From: Treponema parvum
Lineage (GTDB): Bacteria; Spirochaetota; Spirochaetia; Treponematales; Treponemataceae
DNA: 64,000 nt
Reading direction: 5' to 3'
NCBI RefSeq assembly: GCF_017893945.1
Contig: NZ_CP054257.1
Location: forward strand, 1 to 64,000
Under the pieces are notes generated by a model. That model was not told where the DNA came from, searched no databases, and worked only from the letters and a program-made list of their open reading frames with translations. The position numbers and the translations under genes are program-made. Each line of letters starts with the position of its first letter. Position 1 is the first letter of the stretch. Shown in pieces: positions 47,706-56,255 of this stretch.

Positions 47706-49226
47706 ATGCGTTACTACATCGGATTGGATAATGGCGGAACAAACATCAAGGCCTGCATATTCACTCAAGAAGGAAAGCAGATAGCGCTTGCCCAGAAAAG
47801 TACTCATGTGATTTCAACGCAGGCTGGTATGGTCGAGATTGATATGAATGAGACAAAAGCCGTTAACCTAATGCTCCTGAAGCAAGTAATCGATCAGAGC
47901 AAAATCAATGTCTTTGATATTTCCGGAATTGCAATATGCGGACATGGAAAGGGCTTGTATCTTGTCTCAAAGGACGGTAAGCCGTGCCGTCCGGGAATTC
48001 TGTCTGGAGACACACGTGCGCAAGCAATAGTAGACAGGTGGAACAGAGATGGGACTTCAGAAAGGATATACAAGAAGACCTATCAGAAGATTATGGCATC
48101 ACAGGCTGTCGCATTGCTTACATGGCTCAAGGAGAATGAACCGAAGAGTCTCAAAAATCTTGGATGGATATTTGAATGCAAGGACTATGTTCGCTTTACA
48201 CTGACAGATACGGCAAAAGCAGAGCTGACTGATTATTCGGGGGCTAATCTTGTGAATCTCAATACGCGAAATTACGACAAGGATCTTCTTGCAGACTTCG
48301 GGTTGGGGGATTTTATCGATAACCTTCCTCCTCTGGTATCCTCGACTGACTACTGCGGAGGAATCACCGCTGAAGTCGCCAAAGCGACAGGTCTAAAGGA
48401 AGGAACCCCAGTATTCGGCGGAATGTTTGATATCGATGCCTGTGCCATAGCAGTGCATGTTGCCGACACACAGCATATCTGCATGATTGCGGGGACATGG
48501 TGCATGAATGAATTTCTGAGTGAGGAACCTATCGGCGAGCACAAGATTGCCATGAATTCCATTTTTTGCGATTCAAGATACTACCTTCAGGAAGAGTCAA
48601 GCCCAACGGCTGCTGTGAATCTTGAGTGGTGGGTAAAGAAAATTATGCCTGAATTCTATACACAGTGTAAGAGGGAAGGAAAAAATCCGTATCAGGAAAT
48701 AGACAATCAGATTTCAAGTATTCCAGCTGATGAATTCTATCCGATTTTCTTCCCATTTATTCTTGCAAGCAATGCCAACCCTTATGCAAAGTCATGCTTC
48801 ATCGGCATGTCCTACTACCAAGAAAGAAAGCATCTTTTGAAGAGCATCTTCGAAGGCGTCATATTCTCCCATCGTTATCATCTCGAAAAACTGCTTTCAG
48901 GCAAGAAGACAGATACCCCAAGCATACGACTTGCAGGCGGGGCAGCCAATTCGAAACCATGGGTTCAAATGTTCGCCGACATCACCCAGATTCCAGTTGA
49001 AACAAGCGTCACTGAAACAGGAACACTTGGATGTGCAATGTGTGTCGGGGTTGCAACAGGAGATTACCCTGACTACGAGAGTGTTGCTGACAAGATGTCT
49101 AAAATACGTAAGCCTATTGTGCCCGATCCAAGTAAGAAGGCGTTCTACGACAGGCGTTTTGAAATATACAAGAAACTTCTTGACGATCTTGATCCAATCT
49201 GGAAGGAAATTGAGGTCTTATCGTAA
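47706..49226 (+). CDS. FGGY-family carbohydrate kinase (pentulokinase type)
   Basis: A 506-residue sugar kinase. N-terminal phosphate-binding motif YIGLDNGGTNIKACIF (3-18), ICGHGKGLYLV, the catalytic-type GGMFDIDACAIAV (about 236-248), and the C-terminal ATP-site strings GVIFSHRYHLEKL and RLAGGAANSKPWVQM. It resembles xylulokinase/L-xylulokinase-like enzymes; the exact ketose is not determinable. AGGAGG precedes ATG 47706. Divergent from the transporter operon and controlled by the operators between them. Confidence 0.9.
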   Translation: MRYYIGLDNGGTNIKACIFTQEGKQIALAQKSTHVISTQAGMVEIDMNETKAVNLMLLKQVIDQSKINVFDISGIAICGHGKGLYLVSKDGKPCRPGILSGDTRAQAIVDRWNRDGTSERIYKKTYQKIMASQAVALLTWLKENEPKSLKNLGWIFECKDYVRFTLTDTAKAELTDYSGANLVNLNTRNYDKDLLADFGLGDFIDNLPPLVSSTDYCGGITAEVAKATGLKEGTPVFGGMFDIDACAIAVHVADTQHICMIAGTWCMNEFLSEEPIGEHKIAMNSIFCDSRYYLQEESSPTAAVNLEWWVKKIMPEFYTQCKREGKNPYQEIDNQISSIPADEFYPIFFPFILASNANPYAKSCFIGMSYYQERKHLLKSIFEGVIFSHRYHLEKLLSGKKTDTPSIRLAGGAANSKPWVQMFADITQIPVETSVTETGTLGCAMCVGVATGDYPDYESVADKMSKIRKPIVPDPSKKAFYDRRFEIYKKLLDDLDPIWKEIEVLS

Positions 49227-49229
49227 TGG

Positions 49230-49897
49230 AGGCTGTCTGTGCGATGCTTTATTTATTAACGGTATTGTTAATACCGTTGTTTCACATGATATAAAACCTT
49301 TGAGGGGGCATGATATTTTAGCTGGTCGAGCCATTCCTGTAAAATGGCATTCACTTGCGCCGGAAATTAATTTAACTAAGGAACAATATGATGCCCGTCA
49401 AGCACTATGGGAAAAAGAAGGACCCCCCCCAAAAAAAAATGCATGCAGCTGTAAAACCCGGTTCCGTTCTTGTATTTGATAACGGAGGTGACACGCAAGC
49501 TGCCATTTTCGGCGAAATGAGCTGCACCATGGCTCGTGCACACGGTTGTGTCGGCGTAGTAAATAACGGTTTTACTCGTGATTGCCAGTATATTTTAAAA
49601 ATGGAGAATTTCCCATACTATACAAGAGGTACAACGCCGAATGCATACGGCGGATGGCGTGTAGTTGCCGTCAACGAACCGATATATCTTCCCGGTCATC
49701 TCACTCATTACGTTATTGTGAATCCCGGTGATTTTATTTTCGGAGATGATGATGGTTTGCAAATTATCCCTGAACCATATGTCGACTCCGTTCTGTTAAA
49801 AGCAGAAGAAATATTAAGCTTTGAAAATCAGGAACGGAAAATGATAGCGGACGGTTTGCCGATAGAAGAAGTATACAAAAAATTCGGTGATCTGTAA
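49230..49897 (+). pseudogene. RraA-family protein, 5'-truncated and frameshifted
   Basis: Two adjacent frames together read an RraA/HMG-aldolase-like protein: GGCLCDALFINGIVNTVVSHD, LAGRAIPVKWHS, QALWEKEGPPPKK, then one frame over MHAAVKPGSVLVFDNGGD, GCVGVVNNGFTRDC, GDDDGLQIIPEPYVD. The first 20-25 residues and the start codon are missing, with the homology beginning 3 nt after the kinase stop. The frame break coincides with C8A9 (49423-49439). This looks like the host gene cut by the right end of the sugar island. Confidence 0.82.
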
Positions 49898-50006
49898 TAG
49901 ATTTTTGCTTTAATAGCTGCTTTGCTTTGCGATTCTTTGCGTGCCGGCTTCATGGCAATCATTGCCACTGCCGACAAATAGGCGGTTTTGCTTTTATGCG
50001 AAATAT

Positions 50007-50036
50007 AAGCCGATGTATCTCTAGGTACATCGGCTT
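50007..50036. other. Intergenic palindrome between rraA remnant and yhbY
   Basis: Perfect 11-bp inverted repeat AAGCCGATGTA / TACATCGGCTT with an 8-nt loop, without a T-run. Could be a bidirectional terminator of convergent transcription. The rest of the 49898-50157 gap holds nothing I recognise. Confidence 0.6.
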
Positions 50037-50157
50037 GTGGCGAATTTTGTCAAGGCCGAAATATAGCTTTTATAATGCCGGATATCAGATATCATGTAAA
50101 ATCTTGTAAACCAATGGCAATATGTAAGCTTTCCCTTGCAGTCCCCGGCCGGAAAGA

Positions 50158-50451
50158 TCAACCTTCCCGCTCGGAGGGCGTATCTTCGGCGGGGCGGTAG
50201 ACTATAGCCGTATTGCCTATAATTCTGACAAGGGATGCGGAGAGCGCTTCACAAAGTTTTTGAGACAGAATTTCTTTTTCTTCTTTAAAACTTATGAATT
50301 TAATTTTTATAAGCTCGTGGCAGGCGAGAGACTGATCGATCTTTTTGATTACGGCGTCGGTCAGCCCGTTTTGTCCTATTTGTACGACAGGCTTTACGGT
50401 TTGAGCCATACGGCTTAAAATTTTTCTTTGGCTGCTGTTCAGTTCGCTCAT
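50158..50451 (-). CDS. yhbY: YhbY-family CRM-domain RNA-binding protein
   Basis: A 97-residue single CRM domain protein associated with pre-50S ribosomes. Family strings: LNSSQRKILSRMAQTVKPVVQIGQNGLTDAV (4-34, with the GxxG-like loop) and LVRIIGNTAIVYRP (about 74-87). Normal length. It lies downstream of asnA with a 22-nt gap and is probably co-transcribed. Confidence 0.9.
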   Translation of the reverse strand: MSELNSSQRKILSRMAQTVKPVVQIGQNGLTDAVIKKIDQSLACHELIKIKFISFKEEKEILSQKLCEALSASLVRIIGNTAIVYRPAEDTPSEREG

Positions 50452-50473
50452 AAAAATCCTATAATCCTATATC

Positions 50474-51511
50474 CTACAATAGATGAATACCGGCTTTTTT
50501 GCATTCTTTTCGCATAGCGTCAGGCCAAGTGCTTACCTGCGTTTCTCCTATGTGCGCTTTTCGCAAAAAATACATGCAAAGGCGCGACTGCCCTATTCCG
50601 CCGCCGATGGTTTGGGTAAGGTTTCCTTTCAGGAGCTTTTTGTGAAAATCGAGTTTTGTCTTTTCCAAGCAGCCGCGCTCTTGCAGTTGAAGAAGAAGGC
50701 TTTCTGGGGAAACTCGAATTCCCATGGAAGACAGTTCGAACGCCGAGCCTAAGACAGGATTCCACACTATGATGTCTCCGTTTAAGCCGGTGTGCCCGTT
50801 TTCGTCTTCGGTTATCCAATCGTCGTAATCGGGCGCTCTGCCGTCATGTACGGTTCCGTCGGGCAGCTTTCCTCCGATTCCCGTTATAAAAACGGCGCCG
50901 TATTTTTTTGCGGCGTTTAATTCCCGCTGTTTCGGAGTGAGCGAAGGAAATTCTCTTTGCAAGTCGTCCGCATATAGAATTTTGATTTCTTCCGGCAGCA
51001 CGGGTTTGATTTTAGGATAATGATCGTAAATGTAAAATTCGGTTCGCTTCAAACACCGGTATATCTTTGCCACTATTCCGTGTAAAAACGATAAATTCCT
51101 GTCGGCCTTATTCATCGCCATACACCAGTCCCACTGATCGACGTATAAGGAATGTATGGCGTCGAGATCTTCGTCGGGGCGAATGGCGTTCATGTCCGTG
51201 TAAATTCCGAATCCCGGAGATAATTTCATTTCCGTCACTTTGAGGCGCTTCCATTTTGCAAGCGATTGAACGATTTCAAGTTTTTCGTCGTTCATATCTT
51301 TAACGGGAAAAGAAACAGGCCGCTCGATACCGTTAAGGTCGTCGTTAAGACCTTTTCCCGATTTTACAAAAAGAGGAGCCGTAACGCGTTTTAAATTCAA
51401 TTCGGTAGAGAGCGCAGTCTGAAAAAAGTTTTTTATCATTATGATGGCGTGTTCGGTTTCCGCAACGGAAAGCAGGGATTTATAGTTTTTGGGCAATGTA
51501 AAGTTTGACAT
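50474..51511 (-). CDS. asnA: Aspartate-ammonia ligase (asparagine synthetase A)
   Basis: AsnA makes asparagine from aspartate, ammonia and ATP; class II tRNA-synthetase fold. The 345-residue protein is full length with RVTAPLFVKSGKGLNDDLNG (about 42-61), SLYVDQWDWCM, GRAPDYDDW, ELSSMGIRVS and the C-terminal motif TIGGGIGQSRLCMYFL. ATG 51511 has GAGG upstream. Confidence 0.95.
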   Translation of the reverse strand: MSNFTLPKNYKSLLSVAETEHAIIMIKNFFQTALSTELNLKRVTAPLFVKSGKGLNDDLNGIERPVSFPVKDMNDEKLEIVQSLAKWKRLKVTEMKLSPGFGIYTDMNAIRPDEDLDAIHSLYVDQWDWCMAMNKADRNLSFLHGIVAKIYRCLKRTEFYIYDHYPKIKPVLPEEIKILYADDLQREFPSLTPKQRELNAAKKYGAVFITGIGGKLPDGTVHDGRAPDYDDWITEDENGHTGLNGDIIVWNPVLGSAFELSSMGIRVSPESLLLQLQERGCLEKTKLDFHKKLLKGNLTQTIGGGIGQSRLCMYFLRKAHIGETQVSTWPDAMRKECKKAGIHLL

Positions 51512-51599
51512 CGTTACCTCGTAAATATTTTCTTATTTTAACGACAGAATGTTTATTCGTCCATAGCGGTTTTGCTTTTCTTCAGGGCAATTGCGGCGT

Positions 51600-51725
51600 C
51601 TTTTTCAGGATGGACGCGGCGCCTTAAGTGAGCGCGAAGAGTGAAGCTTTCGGCATACATAGTAAGGCGAAACTCGAGGGTTTCCGCACAGCGGCAGCCC
51701 TCTGCCTCGCTTTTCGCCGCCTTTT
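51600..51725. other. Structured intergenic region upstream of the flavoprotein gene
   Basis: A GC-richer, palindromic stretch: GGCGAAACTCGAGGG (about 51665) is partly complementary to CCTCTGCCTCGCTTTTCGCC (about 51701-51720). No gene is supported in 51512-51789. It resembles the flavour of the dispersed repeat but I could not align it. Confidence 0.4.
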
Positions 51726-51789
51726 CGCGCCGAATTTACTTGTCTGAGAAAAAGATGTTGAGTAAATTTCAATATATAAGGTGAATTTT

Positions 51790-52671
51790 ATGGAACAAAA
51801 AGAGAATATGCTCGATGCGGCTGTTATAGGAACGGGTCCGGCAGGAGTTTCTGCGGCGTTGACTTTAGCCGCACGTGGAAAGAGGTTTAAAATTTTCGGA
51901 AGCCCTGAGCTTAGTCCGAAAATTTCAAAGGCTCATGCGATAAATAATTATCCGGGATTATACGGAAAAACCGGCGCCCAAGTTGCCGAAGAATTTAGAA
52001 AGCATTTGGAATTTCTGAAAATCGAAATAACGGACGCGCGCATAACGAATATTTACGATATGACGGATCACTTTACTCTTTTGTCCGGACAGGAACAGTT
52101 TGAAGCAAGGACGATAATAATTGCTACCGGTGTGGATTTCGGCAAAGCGCTCCCCGGCGAAGAAAATTTTTTGGGACGGGGAGTGAGCTATTGCGCAACT
52201 TGCGACGGAATGCTTTACAAGGGAAAGACGACGGCCGTTATCGCTTATGCAAAATCGGAGGAAGCGGAAGCTGAGTTTTTGGCTTCGATATGCAAAAAGG
52301 TTTACTTTATACCTATGTATAAAGAAGACGTTTCTCTTGCCTTAAATTCCGTAATTGATATAATTAAAGACGTTCCCGAAGAAATAAAAGGACAATTAAA
52401 AGTGCAAAAACTTATTTTAAAAAAACAGGAACTGGAAACGGACTGTATTTTTATACTGAGGGAGAGCATTTCTCCTTCGGCGCTGTTGCAAGGCCTTAAA
52501 TTGGACGGTACGCATATAGCCGTTGACAGAAATTGCAGAACGAACATACCGGGCTGTTTTGCCGCCGGAGACATTACGGGAATTCCGTATCAATATGCAA
52601 AGTCCGCAGGTGAAGGAAATGTAGCGGCCCTGGCGGCCGTATCTTATTTAAATGCAAAGGATAAAGTATGA
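51790..52671 (+). CDS. Thioredoxin reductase-like flavoprotein lacking an NADPH site
   Basis: A 293-residue FAD protein of the thioredoxin reductase fold. The FAD motif AVIGTGPAGVSAALTL (11-26), the redox pair Cys135-Cys138 (CATCD) and the C-terminal FAD motif GCFAAGDITGIPYQ are intact. The second nucleotide-binding motif, normally GGGxSA, reads IAYAKSEEAE (151-160), and the usual HRR segment is FIPMYKED. It therefore probably does not use NADPH; relatives of this type take electrons from ferredoxin. ATG 51790 follows AAGGTG. It overlaps the next gene (ATGA). Confidence 0.87.
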   Translation: MEQKENMLDAAVIGTGPAGVSAALTLAARGKRFKIFGSPELSPKISKAHAINNYPGLYGKTGAQVAEEFRKHLEFLKIEITDARITNIYDMTDHFTLLSGQEQFEARTIIIATGVDFGKALPGEENFLGRGVSYCATCDGMLYKGKTTAVIAYAKSEEAEAEFLASICKKVYFIPMYKEDVSLALNSVIDIIKDVPEEIKGQLKVQKLILKKQELETDCIFILRESISPSALLQGLKLDGTHIAVDRNCRTNIPGCFAAGDITGIPYQYAKSAGEGNVAALAAVSYLNAKDKV

Positions 52672-53513
52672 AAAAGTTAAAAATAATCGCAGCAATTTGT
52701 TTATCGGTTTTGTCAATTTCATGTTCGAAGAGTAGTAAAACCGCCGGTGAAATTCAAAACACAAGCGTAAGAAAAATATACGTAGCGCATTCGCAGTCTT
52801 ATATTCCCTACGCCTTTGTAAATGAAAAAAACGAATCCGACGGATTTGAAGTTGCGCTTTGGAAAGAAATAGACAAGCGCCTGAGCCAGTATGAGGTGGA
52901 ATTTGTTCCCACGTCAAGCGAAGACCTTCTCATAGGCGTGGAAACGGGAAAGTACAATGTGGGCATAAAAGGAATTTGGTCTACGGAACAACGACGTCAA
53001 AAATACTTGTTCCCCAAAAATTATCTCGGAGCGAGCGTGATCGGTTTGACGTTCAGAAAAGAAAACGCAAACGTCATACACGACTTGGAAAGTTTTGCAG
53101 CCTTCAGCGGAAAACTTGTTCCCATATCTCCGCAATCGGCGCAATATGCGATCATTACCGACTTTAACGATAAGCACCCCGATAAACCTATTAAACTTAT
53201 TCCGGCGGACGTCTTTGACATTCCCGAGTCTTATTCATGGGTTTTGGAGGGAAGATACGACGGTTTTTTTGACCTTCAGGTCGCTTATAAGCGCAATATA
53301 GAAGCCGAAAACGGATCTTATCATAAATATGCGGACAAGCTTTCTTATGTAGTATACGAAGCTGTTCCCACGTGGCCGCTGTTTTCCAAAAATGAAAAGC
53401 AGCTTGCCGACGACTATGACAAAACAATAGCTCAAATTTTTGCCGACGGTACATATGCTTTGCTTTCAAAAAGTTTTTTTGGAGAAGACGTATCAAAATA
53501 CGTAAAAAAATAG
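52668..53513 (+). CDS. Amino-acid-type ABC transporter binding lipoprotein
   Basis: A 281-residue family 3 solute-binding protein. Signal peptide with lipobox LSVLSISC (Cys about 19), then YIPYAFVNEKNESDGFEVALWKEI, the family pattern PxxF...GFDVD, and KYNVGIKGIWSTEQRRQKYLF. Its start overlaps the flavoprotein stop by 4 nt, and two permease genes follow, so all four are one operon. Substrate probably a polar amino acid or cystine-like compound. Confidence 0.88.
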   Translation: MKKLKIIAAICLSVLSISCSKSSKTAGEIQNTSVRKIYVAHSQSYIPYAFVNEKNESDGFEVALWKEIDKRLSQYEVEFVPTSSEDLLIGVETGKYNVGIKGIWSTEQRRQKYLFPKNYLGASVIGLTFRKENANVIHDLESFAAFSGKLVPISPQSAQYAIITDFNDKHPDKPIKLIPADVFDIPESYSWVLEGRYDGFFDLQVAYKRNIEAENGSYHKYADKLSYVVYEAVPTWPLFSKNEKQLADDYDKTIAQIFADGTYALLSKSFFGEDVSKYVKK

Positions 53514-53525
53514 TATCTTCAATTT

Positions 53526-54263
53526 ATGCGGCCCTTTGACGTAAGTTATATTTGGAAATACATGGTGGTCCTTTTGCCGTTTATGAGGATCACCTTGCAG
53601 GTAACCTTACTTTCAACTTTTTTCGGGGCATTGTTCGGATCTTTTTTGGCTTTGGGAAGGCTTTCTTCTTCAAAACCTGCGCGTTTTTTGTCCGTTTTAT
53701 ACATACACGTTATAAGATGCACACCTTCGATCGTCTTATTGTTTATTGTTTTTTACGGGCTGCCTGCGCTTTATAAAGCCTTTACAGGTATCACGCTTCA
53801 CGCCGGCAATACGGAAAGATTTTTTTCCGTAGTTACGGTTCTTTCGTTATTGTCCGCGGCATCCATGTGCGAACTTATAAGATCGGCGGTTTTGTCGGTA
53901 GACGACGGACAAAGGGAAGCGGCTTTTTGCTGCGGTATGTCCAAGATACAAACCGCTTTTCTCATAGTGATTCCTCAAGCTATTCCCGCCGCCATTCCGA
54001 ATTTTTGTAATACCGTAACCGGTATTTTAAAACAAGGCGCACTCGCTTTTACCATAGGATTTATAGACATAATGGGGCAAACGCAGATAGTGATAAACCG
54101 CGCCTACGGAGCGCACGGGCTTGAAGCGTATATCGCGCTGGCTGTCATATATTGGACTGTAACGCTTATAATTGAAAAATTGCTGAACATTGCGGAAAAA
54201 TATTTTTCTAAAGGAAGAAATTCTTTGGAAGCGGCGTCCGAAAGGGAGGATTCGTGGAACTGA
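53526..54263 (+). CDS. Amino-acid ABC transporter permease 1
   Basis: A 245-residue HisM/GlnP-type inner-membrane protein with about five hydrophobic segments and the coupling loop region EAAFCCGMSKIQTAFLIVIPQAIPAAIPNF (the EAA motif, split here by an insertion-free variant). The conserved CTPSIVLLFIVFYGLP follows the second helix. No clear Shine-Dalgarno precedes ATG 53526. Pairs with the next gene as a heterodimeric permease. Confidence 0.88.
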   Translation: MRPFDVSYIWKYMVVLLPFMRITLQVTLLSTFFGALFGSFLALGRLSSSKPARFLSVLYIHVIRCTPSIVLLFIVFYGLPALYKAFTGITLHAGNTERFFSVVTVLSLLSAASMCELIRSAVLSVDDGQREAAFCCGMSKIQTAFLIVIPQAIPAAIPNFCNTVTGILKQGALAFTIGFIDIMGQTQIVINRAYGAHGLEAYIALAVIYWTVTLIIEKLLNIAEKYFSKGRNSLEAASEREDSWN

Positions 54264-54949
54264 ATTTTCCTTTTTTAAAAAACACTTTTTTTGCCGTTCT
54301 TCACGGAATTCCGACGGCTTCGGCAATAACATTTTTTTCTTTAACGCTTGCCGCCGTTCCCGCTTTTTTTATGGCGCTGGCAAGAATTTATAAAATAAAG
54401 ATACTTTCAAATCTGGTAAAAATTTACGTATCGTTTATACGCGGAACGCCGATGGTGATACAGATCCTTATCATATACAGTTTGCTGCCCAGCCTGATAA
54501 ACCGAACTATATCGGCCTTAGGCCTGCCTGTGAGCGTGTTTGACATTGATCCGTTTTTTTATGCGATTGTCGTTTTTACGCTGCATTCGGCGGCGGCTTT
54601 TTCGGAGATTATAAGGTCTGCGATTTTGACTGTTGATCGCGGGCAAATGGACGCCTGCCTTGCGCTGGGAATGAAGCCGCTTAAGGCGTTCCGTCTGGTA
54701 ATAGTTCCCCAGGCGGCGGTAAACGCCGTAGCAAACGTGGGAAACTTAACCGTAAATCTGTTTAAAGAGACGTCGCTTGCTTTTTTGATGACCGTAAAAG
54801 ATATTACGGCTATAGCCAAAATAGAAGCGTCCTTCGGCTATAACTATATAGAAGCGTATCTTGACATATTTGCCGTTTATTTAGTGATCTGCTCGCTTTT
54901 TCAGTTCGCTTTTTATGTGTTGGAAAAAAAGGTTTTTGTAAGAAACTGA
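54254..54949 (+). CDS. Amino-acid ABC transporter permease 2
   Basis: A 231-residue permease of the same family: FIRGTPMVIQILIIYSLLP (about 60-78), DACLALGMKPLKAFRLVIVP (EAA-type coupling loop) and FKETSLAFLMTVKDI. It starts at GTG 54254, overlapping permease 1 and preceded by GGGAGG. No ATP-binding subunit gene follows, so a shared ATPase elsewhere must energise the importer. Confidence 0.88.
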   Translation: MELNFPFLKNTFFAVLHGIPTASAITFFSLTLAAVPAFFMALARIYKIKILSNLVKIYVSFIRGTPMVIQILIIYSLLPSLINRTISALGLPVSVFDIDPFFYAIVVFTLHSAAAFSEIIRSAILTVDRGQMDACLALGMKPLKAFRLVIVPQAAVNAVANVGNLTVNLFKETSLAFLMTVKDITAIAKIEASFGYNYIEAYLDIFAVYLVICSLFQFAFYVLEKKVFVRN

Positions 54950-55103
54950 CCGGGGACGGGAATATGGCAGGGAACGGTTTGCCGCCGCGGCTTCTCGGTA
55001 TTATGCAAAGTTTGATCATCGCTGCCGCTAAATAGGCGCGGCGTCATTACGTGTTTTTACTGCCCCAAAACATGATCTTAAGCAGATTCTTAAAGCGCTC
55101 ATT

Positions 55104-55631
55104 TTACGACGGATCGTCTTCAGTCCATATTTCAACAAGCCTTTTATCAAGAGAAGATATGATCGATCCGGGCTTAAATGAAATGTTTTTTTCAGTCAAT
55201 CTGTCAAAGTATATGAATACACGGCTTAAAAAAAAGCCGATCCTTCCGGGAAGGTGCAGCTTAGGCGAAACGGCGAATTGGGACAAAAACACCATACCGC
55301 AAAGAAGCCCCGATCTGTGAAGACCGTTTTGCAGAGCGCCGTCCGTCACTGAAAATCCGCCTATTGAAAACATAACCCTGCCTGCAGGCGATAAAAGCGA
55401 AAAGAAAACTATTCCCGCAGTGATGATAACGGAAGGAAAAACAAGAATTTTTCCCTTTTTTAAAAGATTCAAGACAAAGAATAAAAAAACAAACGCCCAC
55501 AGAATCTTTGAAGAGGGTAAAAATATAAAAAAAAGCAAAAGACACATCGAAAGAATGAAGAGAATTTCAGGGCGACAAACTTTGTTAAAAAAATATCCGG
55601 TGCGGCGAAAGACGGGATCAGGAAGCTTCAT
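55104..55631 (-). CDS. ECF/CbiQ-like transmembrane protein
   Basis: A 175-residue membrane protein with four or five hydrophobic segments (ILFILSMCLLLFFIFLP, LWAFVFLFFVLNLL, VIITAGIVFFSLLSP). The arrangement and its position after a Gx-type transporter gene suggest an ECF-like T component, though the typical Ala-Arg-Gly motifs are not clear. ATG 55631 follows GAGG and overlaps the upstream gene by 14 nt. Confidence 0.6.
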   Translation of the reverse strand: MKLPDPVFRRTGYFFNKVCRPEILFILSMCLLLFFIFLPSSKILWAFVFLFFVLNLLKKGKILVFPSVIITAGIVFFSLLSPAGRVMFSIGGFSVTDGALQNGLHRSGLLCGMVFLSQFAVSPKLHLPGRIGFFLSRVFIYFDRLTEKNISFKPGSIISSLDKRLVEIWTEDDPS

Positions 55632-56172
55632 ATCGGCCTCGTATAAGTGAAAACCACTTTGATTTTGACGTAAAAAATTCGGCAAAAATTCCTATAAGAA
55701 CGCCGGTGACCAGTCCGCTTGCGAGCAGCACAGGAGCTATAAAACGCGTGTTTTTTCCGAAGATTATGAGCCGCGCAAGAGCGATTTGCGAAAGATTGTT
55801 TGCAAGGGATCCGGCGAGCGACAAGCCGATTACGGAAATATATTTTGATTTTTTTAAAACCGTATACAGGGCCAGCATGGTAATTCCGCTTGCAAAAGAA
55901 CCCGCCGCTGAAAAAAGAAATATATATGAAAACAAGGTGCCCGAAACGAATCCCTGCGCAAGGATCTTAAGAAGGATCAAGAGCAGGACGTCCCGTTTTT
56001 TCAATACGGAAAGCGATAGTAAAACGGGCAAATTTGTGAGTCCCAGCCTCAAAAACGGCAAAGGCTTGGGAATTGCGTATTCTACGGCGGAAAGGAACAT
56101 GCACAGCGCCGTAAAAAAAGAAATGAGCCGGACTTTATCATCGCGGGAATTGTAAGCCGTATCGGTCTGCAT
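55618..56172 (-). CDS. Gx transporter family protein (Hpre_diP_synt_I)
   Basis: A 184-residue membrane protein of the family named heptaprenyl diphosphate synthase component I but regarded as an S-component-like (Gx) transporter: LPFLRLGLTNLPVLLSLSVL (the family hallmark), AGSFASGITMLALY, LGNN-like SLANNLSQIALARLI and LVTGVLIGIFAEF. ATG 56172 lacks a Shine-Dalgarno; GTG 56199 is an alternative. Operon with the T-like gene. Confidence 0.8.
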   Translation of the reverse strand: MQTDTAYNSRDDKVRLISFFTALCMFLSAVEYAIPKPLPFLRLGLTNLPVLLSLSVLKKRDVLLLILLKILAQGFVSGTLFSYIFLFSAAGSFASGITMLALYTVLKKSKYISVIGLSLAGSLANNLSQIALARLIIFGKNTRFIAPVLLASGLVTGVLIGIFAEFFTSKSKWFSLIRGRYEAS

Positions 56173-56255
56173 GAAAAACAGTCTAGCATAAAACGGCACG
56201 ATTGTCTTGATAAGCGTAGTTCCTTAAACTGCCGTTTTATGGTAAAGTCTTGTCT

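Noticed and set aside
49275..49300. Second parS-like site TTGTTTCACATGATAT
   Set aside because: Several mismatches to the consensus and not a palindrome; it is coding sequence of the rraA-like remnant.
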